Assembly (NCBI GenBank): GCA_964511665.1
Contig: CAZEHA010000014.1
Location: forward strand, 5,242-69,241
DNA: 64,000 nt
Direction of reading: 5' to 3'
Source of the DNA: JAGOEF01 sp964511665
GTDB taxonomy: Bacteria; Bacteroidota; Bacteroidia; Bacteroidales; ML635J-15
Shown: piece after piece, positions 51,303-60,429 of the stretch
How positions within the stretch are numbered: the first letter of the stretch is position 1
Layout: the number at the start of each line of letters is the position of its first letter
Position numbers and translations under genes: made by a program
Notes under the pieces: model-generated
What the model saw: the letters and a program-made list of their open reading frames with translations, nothing else
Databases searched by the model: none
Told to the model about the DNA's origin: nothing

Positions 51303-51873
51303 GGCTTTTCTCGATCATGATTTTTAAATTCCTTTTCCCGTTTTGAATATAACTTTTCACTTTCTTAATATCGTAACCTGTTTCGTTGCTGATTTGCTCA
51401 TACGATTGTTGCTTCAGATAGAACAGTTCAACACAAACGCGCTGCTCCTTGTTCAATTTTGGCAAACATTGCTCCATGAGTGTCAGCATTTTTTCTTTCT
51501 CAACAACCTCTTGATGCAAAACCATATCGTCTTCCATAAAAACATTGCTATTGTTTTTATACCCGTCGTCGAATTCAAATTGTTGCTTTGCACCCCTCAG
51601 TTGCATGAGGCAATGATTGCGAACCACACTATGCAACCACGATTTAAAATTGCTGACCTCGTGCGATTTTAATTTATCGATTAACACCTCGAAGATATCC
51701 ATAGCGGCATCTTTGCACAATTCACTATCGCGCAAATACTTATAGCACAACGAATAAATCATTCCGGTGTAACGTTTGAACAACACTGCTACCACATCGG
51801 CATTGCCGCTGTTGCTGTAAAGCTCAATAAGCTCGGCATCGGTTTTGGTTTTATATGTATTCAGCCCAAACAC
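51289..51873 (-). CDS. ECF-type RNA polymerase sigma factor
   Basis: A 194-residue sigma-70 family protein of the ECF type. Region 2 is at about 28-95 (FKRYTGMIYSLCYKYLRDSE, DAAMDIFEVLIDKL) and region 4 at about 130-185 (LPKLNKEQRVCVELFYLKQQ, YEQISNETGYDIKKVKSYI). The start is GTG at 51873, since no ATG is available in the frame. The gene partners with the anti-sigma/TonB gene that overlaps its end by 14 bp. Target promoters are not identifiable here. Confidence 0.9.
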   Translation of the reverse strand: MFGLNTYKTKTDAELIELYSNSGNADVVAVLFKRYTGMIYSLCYKYLRDSELCKDAAMDIFEVLIDKLKSHEVSNFKSWLHSVVRNHCLMQLRGAKQQFEFDDGYKNNSNVFMEDDMVLHQEVVEKEKMLTLMEQCLPKLNKEQRVCVELFYLKQQSYEQISNETGYDIKKVKSYIQNGKRNLKIMIEKSHDQQ

Positions 51874-51994
51874 GCGTAAGAATTTCTGCTAAAATATGAA
51901 TTATTATTCAGGAGATTAATAATGTGTGAACGCTTTTTTTCGACAGTTTGTTTTTAACCTGTCGATGTTGTAATTTGGCGGTTTTAATGGAGTT

Positions 51995-52435
51995 ATGCAT
52001 CTGCCCGAAAAAAGATTTGTAAGGTTTATCAAAAAGCATCATGTGTTTACATTATGCACGGTGAATAATAAAGCAGCATGGTGTGCTTCGTGTTTTTATG
52101 CCTACAATGGCAGAAGTGTTTCACTGGTATTTACCACCGACCTCCACACCCGTCATGCACAAGAAATGATTTCCAACAATTTGGTTGCCGGTAATATACA
52201 TCTCGAAACACGCATTATAGGCCGCATCAGGGGGATACAGTTTACCGGACATGTTCGCATGGCCGCAGACGATGAGTTAAGCCAGGTGCGCAAACTGTAT
52301 CTCATAAGATTCCCATATGCGTTTATTGCAAAAACAGCATTTTGGGTTCTCGATATCGACAGCATGAAGATGACCGACAACCGATTGGGCTTTGGTAAAA
52401 AACTTTTTTGGTACCGCCATGAGAATCAGGATTAA
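51995..52435 (+). CDS. YhbP-like (UPF0306) flavin-binding-fold protein
   Basis: A 146-residue protein of the split-barrel FMN-binding fold. It resembles E. coli YhbP throughout: KKHHVFTLCTVNNKAAWCAS, TRHAQEMIS, IRGIQFTGHV, RFPYAF and TDNRLGFGKKLFW are the shared blocks. Its function is unknown in any species; a PNPOx-like flavin or heme role is usually proposed. It overlaps the downstream methyltransferase gene by 17 bp. Confidence 0.82.
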   Translation: MHLPEKRFVRFIKKHHVFTLCTVNNKAAWCASCFYAYNGRSVSLVFTTDLHTRHAQEMISNNLVAGNIHLETRIIGRIRGIQFTGHVRMAADDELSQVRKLYLIRFPYAFIAKTAFWVLDIDSMKMTDNRLGFGKKLFWYRHENQD

Positions 52436-53309
52436 CGAAATATTCTCCGATTATTGCCTTATTGATTGCGGCAACAAAATGAAGCTAGAAAAGTTTGGCG
52501 CAGTAACATTAATCAGACCCGAAATATCGGCAACAACAAGCACTGAGCTCAGCATTAACGAATGGAAAGCCATGGCCGACGCCCAATATGTGGAAAACGA
52601 CCATTTGCGTGGCCATTGGGAATTTTTCAACACCGCCGTCGCACAACAACTACAAGCCGAGCAAACATGGCAAACCGTATGGCAATATGGACAGAATACT
52701 TTAAATATTCGGTTGCAACTGAGTGCATTTAAGCACACGGGTATTTTTCCGGAACAGGCATTGAACTGGACATACCTTGCCGACAAGCAACATAGTGAGT
52801 ACAAACCGTTGCAGATATTAAACCTTTTTGGCTACACAGGCGTTGCCAGTCTGGTAGCTGCACAACAGGGAAGCGCCCTTACCCATGTAGATTCTCTGAA
52901 ACAGGTGGTTGAACGCGGCAAAAAAAACATGACCGATAACGGCATTTCTCAAATACGATGGCTGGTTGACGACAGCAGGGCTTTTGTTACTCGCGAAATA
53001 CGACGGCAAAAGCTTTACGATGGCATTATTCTCGATCCCCCTGCAGCGGGGCAGGGAAGCGGAGGCAAATTCTGGAAACTCGAAAAAGATCTGGAACCAC
53101 TGCTTCAGCAACTCAGGCAACTGGTAAAATCTCGTTGTTTCATCATACTCAATTTGTATGCGGCTAATTTACATATCGAATATCTCAGATATTTACAGGA
53201 AACATATTTTTTTGATTTTGCAGTGGACGTTTGCGACAGCATAGAAGGGCTGTCGAACAGCGGGAACAGTATACACCACGGGTATTTACTGAGGATTGAG
53301 CGTAAATAG
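52419..53309 (+). CDS. Class I SAM-dependent (rRNA-type) methyltransferase
   Basis: A 296-residue methyltransferase, start ATG 52419 (the longer TTG start at 52392 is unlikely). Motif I is LNLFGYTGVASLVAAQQGS, motif for the acidic ribose contact is HVDSLKQVVERG, and the catalytic ILDPPAAGQGSGG (DPP) resembles RlmI/RlmK-type enzymes that methylate cytosine or guanine in 23S rRNA. No PUA domain is visible. It overlaps the YhbP-like gene and converges with sufS (6 bp gap). Confidence 0.82.
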   Translation: MRIRINEIFSDYCLIDCGNKMKLEKFGAVTLIRPEISATTSTELSINEWKAMADAQYVENDHLRGHWEFFNTAVAQQLQAEQTWQTVWQYGQNTLNIRLQLSAFKHTGIFPEQALNWTYLADKQHSEYKPLQILNLFGYTGVASLVAAQQGSALTHVDSLKQVVERGKKNMTDNGISQIRWLVDDSRAFVTREIRRQKLYDGIILDPPAAGQGSGGKFWKLEKDLEPLLQQLRQLVKSRCFIILNLYAANLHIEYLRYLQETYFFDFAVDVCDSIEGLSNSGNSIHHGYLLRIERK

Positions 53310-53314
53310 GCCGG

Positions 53315-54535
53315 CTACGATAGCATGGCATCGGCTTTTTTCAAGGCTTCGGCAAACCTGTCGATTTCATCGAAAGTATTGTATAAGCCAAACGACACTC
53401 TAATGGTTCCCGAAATACCAAAATGCTGCATTACAGTTTCGGCACAATGGGTACCGGTGCGTGTGGCAAAGCCCATTTGGTCGAGCAGCACCCCCAAATC
53501 GTAAGGATGATGATTCTTAAGAAGAAACGAAATCAGGCTGCATTTTTTATTGGCGTTTCCATAAATGTTAAGACCATCTGATTCTGTCAGTCGACTTGTG
53601 GCATAATCGAGAAGTGCCGCTTCGTGCGCTGCAATATTGCCAATGCCAATGCTTTCAATATAGCGCAAGGCTTCGCCCAACGCGGCAGATCCTACATAGT
53701 CGGGGGTGCCGGCTTCGAACTTAAAAGGCAAATTGTTGTATTCACTTTTTTCGAAACTTACTTTACTTATCATTTCTCCACCGCCCTGATACGGAGGAAG
53801 CTTCTCGAGCCATTCTTCCTTTCCGTAAAGAACACCTATTCCTGTGGGTCCATAAATTTTGTGTGATGAAAAAGTGTAAAAATCACAGTCTAAATCCTGA
53901 ACATCTACACTCAGGTGTTGCACAGCCTGAGCTCCATCAACCAGCACTACTATGCCGTGTTTGTGCGCTTCGGCAATTATTTCTTTTACAGGATTAATGC
54001 TACCCAGTGCATTCGACACATGCCCTAAGGCAAGCAGACGTGTTTTTTCGGTAATTAGGGTAGAAAAAACACCGGCAACAAGTTCTCCTTTATTGCTGAT
54101 GGGCCATTTTACGAGCCTTGCACCACGCCTCTGGCATGCCATCTGCCAGGGAACCAGATTGGAATGATGCTCCATTTCGGTAACAATAATTTCGTCGCCA
54201 TCACCAAGAAATGCTTCGGCAAACGAAAAAGCAACCAGATTGATTGCCTCGGTGGTGCCGCGCGTAAACACAATTTCGCAGCTGTTGCGCGCGTTTATAA
54301 ACTGCCTTACGGTTTCGCGGGCCGCTTCCATTTCGTCGGTAGCCATGGCACTGAGGTAATGTACCCCCCTGTGTACATTAGCATTGCATTGCTCGTACAT
54401 GTATGTGATTTTTCGGATAACACAGTCGGGTTTTTGAGTAGTGGCTGCATTGTCGAAATACACAAGCGATTTGTTGTATACCCGAGTTTTTAAGATCGGA
54501 AAATTCTCACGTATCGAATTTATATTGTAGGCCAT
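53315..54535 (-). CDS. sufS: Cysteine desulfurase SufS
   Basis: PLP enzyme that releases sulfur from cysteine for Fe-S cluster assembly. 406 residues from ATG 54535; the longer frame to 54622 adds an unrelated hydrophobic tail. Lys226 in FSSHKIYGPTGIG binds PLP and Cys364 in RTGTHCAETVM takes the persulfide (the HCAxxxM group II type). The partner sufE gene lies about 17 kb away. A TATTTTTG box (minus strand, forward 54554-54561) lies 19 bp upstream. Confidence 0.95.
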   Translation of the reverse strand: MAYNINSIRENFPILKTRVYNKSLVYFDNAATTQKPDCVIRKITYMYEQCNANVHRGVHYLSAMATDEMEAARETVRQFINARNSCEIVFTRGTTEAINLVAFSFAEAFLGDGDEIIVTEMEHHSNLVPWQMACQRRGARLVKWPISNKGELVAGVFSTLITEKTRLLALGHVSNALGSINPVKEIIAEAHKHGIVVLVDGAQAVQHLSVDVQDLDCDFYTFSSHKIYGPTGIGVLYGKEEWLEKLPPYQGGGEMISKVSFEKSEYNNLPFKFEAGTPDYVGSAALGEALRYIESIGIGNIAAHEAALLDYATSRLTESDGLNIYGNANKKCSLISFLLKNHHPYDLGVLLDQMGFATRTGTHCAETVMQHFGISGTIRVSFGLYNTFDEIDRFAEALKKADAMLS

Positions 54536-54673
54536 GAATGCAATATTTATTTGCAAAAATAATGATATCGCTTGATAAAACTGCCCAAACTGTAATAAAA
54601 AGTTCAACGATGGCTTGTACATCGAAATGTGTCGAAATAAAATGCTAATTTCGTAACATTGAGTTCAGCCCGA

Positions 54674-55729
54674 ATGAAAGGAATTAAAAAAACAGCTATG
54701 CTTTTTCGCACACGCGATTGGATGAAAAATAAGCTTGTTTTTAATGTATGTATTGCCATGGCAGTTTTTCTGTATGTTGATGCCGAGGCAAGTACGGTTA
54801 TTGTTCCACTATTTTTACTTGTGTTGTATATTCTAGGAGTGGGCAGCCTTGGATATTTGATAAATGATTGGTTCGACCGCAACGAAGACAAAGCCGCAGG
54901 GCGAAATAACCTGTGCAATAAACTGCCTGCATGGCAAATTGCCACACTGTCCATAATGCTTTCGGCAATAGCCGTAGTTCCTGCCCTGCTAATGCTAAAT
55001 CCCCCGATGCCTTATTTATTAGCTGTGGCAGTGCAAATTGCACTTTTTGTGCTGTATTCGGCTCCGTTGGTTCGCCTGAAATCGCGTTTTACCGGGCTTT
55101 TGGCCGATGCTCTGTTTTCGTATGCCCTACCCGGATTAATCGCTGTGTTATTATCGATGAACATCGGTACACCTGACGTATTAAGCGGACATATTGTGCC
55201 TGTGCTTGTATTGTGGTTGTTTTTTATGGGATTCAGAAGTATTCTGGGCCATCAAACAAAAGATTATGAAACCGACCTGAAAGCCGGGGTAACAACATTC
55301 ACTGTGAACCATGGGATCAGGCTATCGAAAACATTGGCCGTAATGGCACTATGTGCCGAAATTGTAGGTTTGTTGTTGCTCGCATATTTGAGTCAAATGT
55401 TCCTGTTTGCTGCATTGCTGAACGCACCGGTATTATATATTATTGTTGAATGGGGAATTGATGGCGACTCGCGTAAGCACGAATACAGCCTCAGTAATAT
55501 TACTGCAGAGCTAAATCAATTCTATAATTTGTATGCAGCCATTGCCGTAGCTTTTGTTTGTTCAGGCACTATTCATTGGGCATTTGCCATTTTATCGATT
55601 ATTCTGCTGCTGCTTCGATTGCGTAACGAGTTGTTGCAACTAGGCAGAAAACTCTATCATTCGGTGTTGTTGTATCTGTATTACAAGATGTTGGGTTTAT
55701 GGGAACGTATTTGCAAAAAAAAGACATAG
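54674..55729 (+). CDS. UbiA-family prenyltransferase
   Basis: Integral membrane aromatic/isoprenoid prenyltransferase, 351 residues from ATG 54674 (TTG at 54659 also in frame). The first aspartate-rich motif is NDWFDRNEDKAAGRNN (Asn64, Asp65, Asp68, Asp72), and the second KDYETDLKAG (Asp197, Asp201). About nine transmembrane helices. The C-terminal extension (LLRLRNELLQLGRKLYHSV) is unusual. Known relatives attach isoprenoid chains to quinone, heme, chlorophyll or lipid head groups; the substrate here is unknown. It converges with the methyltransferase gene at 55734. Confidence 0.82.
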   Translation: MKGIKKTAMLFRTRDWMKNKLVFNVCIAMAVFLYVDAEASTVIVPLFLLVLYILGVGSLGYLINDWFDRNEDKAAGRNNLCNKLPAWQIATLSIMLSAIAVVPALLMLNPPMPYLLAVAVQIALFVLYSAPLVRLKSRFTGLLADALFSYALPGLIAVLLSMNIGTPDVLSGHIVPVLVLWLFFMGFRSILGHQTKDYETDLKAGVTTFTVNHGIRLSKTLAVMALCAEIVGLLLLAYLSQMFLFAALLNAPVLYIIVEWGIDGDSRKHEYSLSNITAELNQFYNLYAAIAVAFVCSGTIHWAFAILSIILLLLRLRNELLQLGRKLYHSVLLYLYYKMLGLWERICKKKT

Positions 55730-55733
55730 GATT

Positions 55734-56525
55734 TTACACCAACACCCTGTCGATATTCTCCGGCTTTTTGAAAAGCAACTCAAGTGGTTCAAGAAATAAG
55801 TAATGGAACCCTCCTTCAAATAAGTCGATACCATGCTGTTCTTCGAACTCTTTCACAAAGTCCTGATTGCCTATAGGTAGTGGGTTTTGCATTACATACA
55901 CTATTTCGAGGTTCACACTTCGCAGTTGTTTTAGTGTTTGGTTAATATTGGCCAACTGATAGCAATAATGCTTGTTCATGTTGGCAATAGCACGTTTCAT
56001 TCCTTTTCGGCGTGCCACCGAGCCGGTAATTTCTTTGGCAAAATAATCTTTAATATATAAAAGCCCATTGTTCTTAAGAACCTGTGCGGCACCGGTGAGT
56101 ACTGCATTTTTATCGACAGCATGGCCAAACGATTCGAGCATGAGCACCAAATCGAATGATTCGGGTTTAAAATCGCTGCTCAGATTATGAAAATCGCCCC
56201 GTAGCACTTCAACTTCACCTTTTAGCGTTTGTTGCTTCAGGTTTTGTCGGGCAATATCGATCTGAACCTGTGAGTTGGTGATGGCAACAATTTCGACTTC
56301 GTAGTTACGGGCAAAATACAAAGCCGGTCCACAAACACCACAGCCGGCATCCAGAATTCTCATTCCGTTGGCCATACCCGACTGTTTTGCAATATGCTGC
56401 AGTAAAAGCTCGGTATCGGGGGGGCGGTGTGCCTGAATTACATTGCCATATCCGGTTTCGAGATAATGCTTCGTCCATTCGTTGTAGTAGCGACTCACTG
56501 CTTGTATTTTCTTTGACTTCGACAT
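55734..56525 (-). CDS. SAM-dependent methyltransferase (SMT/ubiquinone-type)
   Basis: A 263-residue class I methyltransferase, start ATG 56525 (the longer start at 56582 adds 19 residues). Motif I is RILDAGCGVCGPALYFA (56-72). The N-terminal YYNEWTKHYLETGYGNVIQA resembles sterol, tocopherol or cyclopropane-type methyltransferases acting on hydrophobic substrates. It is the last gene of a minus-strand operon with two radical SAM proteins, 66 bp after the second. A lipid- or quinone-like substrate is an inference from the N-terminal pattern. Confidence 0.78.
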   Translation of the reverse strand: MSKSKKIQAVSRYYNEWTKHYLETGYGNVIQAHRPPDTELLLQHIAKQSGMANGMRILDAGCGVCGPALYFARNYEVEIVAITNSQVQIDIARQNLKQQTLKGEVEVLRGDFHNLSSDFKPESFDLVLMLESFGHAVDKNAVLTGAAQVLKNNGLLYIKDYFAKEITGSVARRKGMKRAIANMNKHYCYQLANINQTLKQLRSVNLEIVYVMQNPLPIGNQDFVKEFEEQHGIDLFEGGFHYLFLEPLELLFKKPENIDRVLV

Positions 56526-56591
56526 AGCAACACATATTTTGAAAAAGCTAAAATACGAGCATTTATTATGATTACCTAACAACGATAAAAG

Positions 56592-57512
56592 CTATTTCAG
56601 GCGCTGATAGTATTTTTCTTCGCAATACACAGCCAATTTAGAAGCCTTTTTTTGAGTAACGGCTGCTACTCCGCAATACACGTCGTTACAGTTTTTTGCA
56701 ATGCAAGGCCTTGAAATAACGCTATACACAAAACTTCCGTCGAAAATATTACCGGTTTTTTTCTGCAAGCTAGCACAACGCGAGATATCGCCTTTAGGGT
56801 TCATAAAAAAATAATGACTGCCCGCTTCACATCTGCGAGCATAAAAATTCAAACGCGAGAATGCCGACTCTTTCTCGATGTTTTCATCGAGTAAAAAAGG
56901 CTCCATTACCTCCCATTGTTCACGGGTGTAGGCTTCGGGGTATTTGAGTTGCTGATGCACACCCCGCATGGGGATAACAAAAGTTTCGATTTGTAAGTCT
57001 TTCAGCATTTGTAAATCGCCGGCAATTCGCCGAAAACAATCGGGATGTGCTAAATAATTCACCAGTACAGGAAATCCTTTTTCGATAAGATATTGGCATT
57101 TGTTGGTAAAGTCGTTTATGCTAGCGTTCTTTTCGCGCTGTATTGCATGAAACGAAGCACTTATAAGAAATATCTGCGAAGGGTTGATGGTATCGGCGAA
57201 GTGCATTATTTCGGGTGAACTTAAATTACTGGTTATCTGCAGGTGATGTTTTTGTGTTAGAGCAGAGCAAACCGCAACAAAATCGGGATATTCGAAAGGT
57301 TCGCCTCCGGTAATGAGAATAAGCCATTGTTTGTTGGTTTTTTCGAAGCAACGTGCAATTTCGTCTGGCGACAACTTTGCGGCTTGTATTTCTTTATTTA
57401 CCTGACGATTAACACAATAGCTGCACCCGAAACTACAATGATGGGTTATTTCCCAGTTTATTCGGTTTGGGAAGCATCGTAAATCGTATTTCTGCAACAG
57501 GTTTATTGGCAT
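56592..57512 (-). CDS. Radical SAM protein with C-terminal Cys motif (copy 1)
   Basis: A 306-residue radical SAM enzyme. CxxxCxxC: Cys26, Cys30 and Cys33 in HHCSFGCSYC bind the SAM 4Fe-4S cluster; LILITGGEPF contains the GGE motif. At the C-terminus, Cys228, Cys246, Cys270, Cys275 and Cys280 follow the pattern of a SPASM/twitch-type auxiliary cluster domain (MNPKGDISRCASLQKKTGN). It is paralogous to the gene upstream (shared ITSNLS/VNTNLS and ISASFH/INASIH segments). Neither substrate nor peptide precursor is visible. Gap to the upstream paralogue is 6 bp, so one transcript is certain. Confidence 0.85.
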   Translation of the reverse strand: MPINLLQKYDLRCFPNRINWEITHHCSFGCSYCVNRQVNKEIQAAKLSPDEIARCFEKTNKQWLILITGGEPFEYPDFVAVCSALTQKHHLQITSNLSSPEIMHFADTINPSQIFLISASFHAIQREKNASINDFTNKCQYLIEKGFPVLVNYLAHPDCFRRIAGDLQMLKDLQIETFVIPMRGVHQQLKYPEAYTREQWEVMEPFLLDENIEKESAFSRLNFYARRCEAGSHYFFMNPKGDISRCASLQKKTGNIFDGSFVYSVISRPCIAKNCNDVYCGVAAVTQKKASKLAVYCEEKYYQRLK

Positions 57513-57518
57513 GACCGG

Positions 57519-58457
57519 CTATTTTGAGAACCACCCTAACAGCGCTTTCTTTTTGTAACTAAACAGCAGGCCCTGATATGGACAGGTGCACTCTTCGCTC
57601 ACACAAACCCGGTCGCGCGTTGACATGCTGACACTACCATCAAAAAAATTTCCCATAGGAGTGTGTTCTGTAAGGCAGCGTTCTATGTCTCCATTGGGTT
57701 TCATCGAAAGCATACGACGCCCTGTAGCACACCGTTGCCCTTTAAAATTTCTGAATTGCAAGTACTGCGGCATTTCGATTGAATTACTCATGTAACGCGT
57801 AATTATCTCCATCTCTTTCGCGGTATAAGACATCGGGTAAATTTTACCCTGGTATTCACCCTCGAACACTTTCGACGACAGACGCTTCAGTCCTTTTGAG
57901 AAAAAGAATTCTAAATCGGTTACAAACTGATCAATAGCATTGGGATACACAACATAAGAGCCCACAATGATAAACCCTCTGTCTTGTAAATACAAAAAAT
58001 GATCGATATATTCATCAACATTATTTCGCTTTTTCCGCTCCGAATAATGAATACTGGCATTAATTGTAAGTACTTTTTCGGGATTAATTCTATCGGCAAA
58101 TTGTTTAATCAACGGCAACGACAAGTTTGTATTCACCGAGATATAGTGATTCTGCGTAAGTCGTTCGCAAATCTCGATAATATGTTTGTGCAAAAAAGGC
58201 TCTCCTCCGGTAATTATAATATGCCATGTTTTGCCTGTACTGTTAAAACATTGTTCGATGTGGGCCGGGGAATATGTATACACATCCTCATCGTCGTTTG
58301 TATAATGACCACAGTATGGACAATTAAAATTACAGATATTGTTGATTTGCCAGGTCATCATATAATCGTTGTCTCCAAAAAAACAATCGGCTAAGCTTTT
58401 AGTATTGCCGGGAGCGTAATTGCGCAGTGCCTCCTGAATATTAGTGAGTGTTTTCAT
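57519..58457 (-). CDS. Radical SAM protein with C-terminal Cys motif (copy 2)
   Basis: A 312-residue paralogue of the next gene. Cys42, Cys46 and Cys49 in NNICNFNCPYCG bind the radical SAM cluster; IIITGGEPFLHKH carries GGE. C-terminal cysteines 243, 261, 285, 290 and 292 again form a SPASM-like set (MKPNGDIERCLTEHTPMGN). ATG at 58457. First gene of the operon. In SPASM families such proteins modify peptides or small molecules; two adjacent paralogues may act in successive steps or as a heterodimer. Confidence 0.85.
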   Translation of the reverse strand: MKTLTNIQEALRNYAPGNTKSLADCFFGDNDYMMTWQINNICNFNCPYCGHYTNDDEDVYTYSPAHIEQCFNSTGKTWHIIITGGEPFLHKHIIEICERLTQNHYISVNTNLSLPLIKQFADRINPEKVLTINASIHYSERKKRNNVDEYIDHFLYLQDRGFIIVGSYVVYPNAIDQFVTDLEFFFSKGLKRLSSKVFEGEYQGKIYPMSYTAKEMEIITRYMSNSIEMPQYLQFRNFKGQRCATGRRMLSMKPNGDIERCLTEHTPMGNFFDGSVSMSTRDRVCVSEECTCPYQGLLFSYKKKALLGWFSK

Positions 58458-58589
58458 TACCTAAAATCAATGGGTAAAGATAAGAAAATAAGTAGTACAA
58501 TTGGCTTAATACCTTTACAATAAAAGCCTGCATACAATTTGAATAAGCAAGATATCACATAAAAACATCTGAAAATAATAGTAACAAGT

Positions 58590-58620
58590 TTTTGTGTAAA
58601 CACAAAATTCTTTATTTTTA
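58590..58620 (+). promoter_or_regulatory. Palindromic operator and promoter upstream of the SGNH gene
   Basis: TTTTGTGT-AA-ACACAAAA (58590-58607) is a perfect 8-bp inverted repeat. TTTG (58591-58594) within it and TATTTTTA (58613-58620) 18 bp later resemble -33 and -7 boxes. Binding to the palindrome would therefore cover the -33 element, a plausible repression site. Confidence 0.5.
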
Positions 58621-58634
58621 CATAACAATTGACC

Positions 58635-60419
58635 GTGTTATACTACATAAGATTGAGGAAGATAGTAATACAAACTGTTTGTGCTGTTGCCTTTGTTGTG
58701 CTGGCGGCCTTTCTTATTGTATACATTTCTAATATCCGTATCTACGAGCCTTTGAAGTTTAGTTTCGATGGACTTGTTGCAGAGCAGGTTAAAGATATCC
58801 GAGTGTATGGCATATCGCCACTGAACAAAAAGCGTATTGTAATAGACCACAATACTCAAAGAAAATGGGATTCACCGGGTATGTATTTTAAAAGTATTGG
58901 CTTCGAACTACCTGATAGTATCGCCTGTAGATTAATTCATGTTTCTGTTTACATTAACAATAGATGTGTCTCTTATTCCCTGTCAGAGCTTCGGTTAAAA
59001 AGCCGTGAGAGTGGAATTGTCGATTACCGTTTTCCTGCTTCACTGCAAAGTACGTTCAGTTTTAGAAAGGTATTGCTGCTCACCATTAATTCTGGCATAA
59101 TTGTTTTCTCGTTTTCGGCCTTGTTAATATTATCGGCCTTTGCCATTTGGAGGAGGAGATTGCGCACAAAAGGAGTAAAAGGCAATAAAGAAATATTGCC
59201 TCATTATCTGAAGCTGTTTATTTGCGCGTTAATTTGTTGTATTGCTTCCTGTTTTATATTCTCGGCATGGATTTTTGTCGCCTATGGTGCTATCAATTGG
59301 CTTACGGCAATATTCTTTATTTTATTGTTGTTTGCAACTATTGCAGTAATTATAAGCATAATTGCAAAACTTACAGGAGTAAGCAAGCGGGGTATGCAAA
59401 ATATATTGAAAATTATTGCGCTGGTTTGCATCGGTTCGGTAGTTTTTGAAATGGGCTTACGCATAGGCGGTATCAACAAAACATACAACGAAGTTATCGG
59501 GTCGTTTTACGTGTCGGGATATGCAATAAACCCCGACTTCAACAACACAAAGCATCACCATACCTATACTTATAAGCCCTACAGTGTTCTTTTCGATTGC
59601 CGCAACGAATTTCGCTATAAGGTTACCACCAATTCGGAAGGTCTCCGCGATAATGAGAGGCAAATTGAATACCCCGACAGTGTAATTCGCATCATAGCCA
59701 TTGGTAATTCGTTTACCGAAGGAGTAGGTGCTCCGCAAGATTCCACCTGGCCGGCATTACTCGAACAAAAACTGAGCAATAAGTTACAAAAAAAAGTGGA
59801 GGTATTTAATGCGGGCATTTCATCGTCGGACCCGTTTTTTGGATATAAACTTCTCGAAGAACAATTGTTGAAATATTCACCCAAGATGGTGTTGCTGGCT
59901 CCCGGAAGCTCCGATTTCGATTTTCATATGTACAGAGGCGGTTTCGAAAGGTTTACAGAAAATGGCTTACAATACAGAAAAGCACCCAAGCGCGAAACCT
60001 GGTATGCCCTCAGCTACATATATCGCTTTTTACTAAACAGCATTCTCGGTTACGATGGATTTTTTACAAAGAAACAAATACAATTATTTCATAGCAACAC
60101 CTTGCGCGATGTGGAAGAATGCATATATCGATTCGAAGCACTGGCTCAAAAAAACAAATTTAAGCTAGTGGTTGTGTTTATCGACGATACCAAGCCTCGT
60201 TACCGGCCTCTTATCGAAAAGCTAAAAAACGACGGAATTATTTCGACAATCGACTTGTTCGAATACAACAAAGAATATTTTATGCGCACCGGTTATTCGC
60301 GCAGCAATTATTACTGGCCTATCGACCGACATTGTAATTCGAGGGGCTACAATTTATTTGCCGAAGGGATTACCGAAAACCTGATGCAAATGGGTTTAAT
60401 TATAGAGAACAATCAATAA
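58635..60419 (+). CDS. Membrane-anchored SGNH/GDSL hydrolase-like protein
   Basis: About 594 residues. Starts are non-ATG: GTG 58635 (MLYYIRLRKIV) or TTG 58629. One N-terminal helix, a periplasmic domain, then four helices (residues about 147-280), and a C-terminal soluble SGNH domain. Block I reads IAIGNSFTEGVGAPQDS, with GNS in place of GDS (Ser about 359), and the catalytic Asp/His pair is visible as PIDRHCNSRGYNLFAEG. Family members act as esterases or acyltransferases on polysaccharide or lipid; membrane topology would put the domain outside. It is divergent from the radical SAM operon and may belong to the same pathway. Confidence 0.78.
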   Translation: MLYYIRLRKIVIQTVCAVAFVVLAAFLIVYISNIRIYEPLKFSFDGLVAEQVKDIRVYGISPLNKKRIVIDHNTQRKWDSPGMYFKSIGFELPDSIACRLIHVSVYINNRCVSYSLSELRLKSRESGIVDYRFPASLQSTFSFRKVLLLTINSGIIVFSFSALLILSAFAIWRRRLRTKGVKGNKEILPHYLKLFICALICCIASCFIFSAWIFVAYGAINWLTAIFFILLLFATIAVIISIIAKLTGVSKRGMQNILKIIALVCIGSVVFEMGLRIGGINKTYNEVIGSFYVSGYAINPDFNNTKHHHTYTYKPYSVLFDCRNEFRYKVTTNSEGLRDNERQIEYPDSVIRIIAIGNSFTEGVGAPQDSTWPALLEQKLSNKLQKKVEVFNAGISSSDPFFGYKLLEEQLLKYSPKMVLLAPGSSDFDFHMYRGGFERFTENGLQYRKAPKRETWYALSYIYRFLLNSILGYDGFFTKKQIQLFHSNTLRDVEECIYRFEALAQKNKFKLVVVFIDDTKPRYRPLIEKLKNDGIISTIDLFEYNKEYFMRTGYSRSNYYWPIDRHCNSRGYNLFAEGITENLMQMGLIIENNQ

Positions 60420-60429
60420 GTCTAAGGTT

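Noticed and set aside
58470..58523. 17-codon frame (MGKDKKISSTIGLIPLQ) upstream of the SGNH gene as RiPP precursor
   Set aside because: Too short, on the opposite strand to the radical SAM operon, no leader/core pattern, no cysteines; chance is the simplest explanation.
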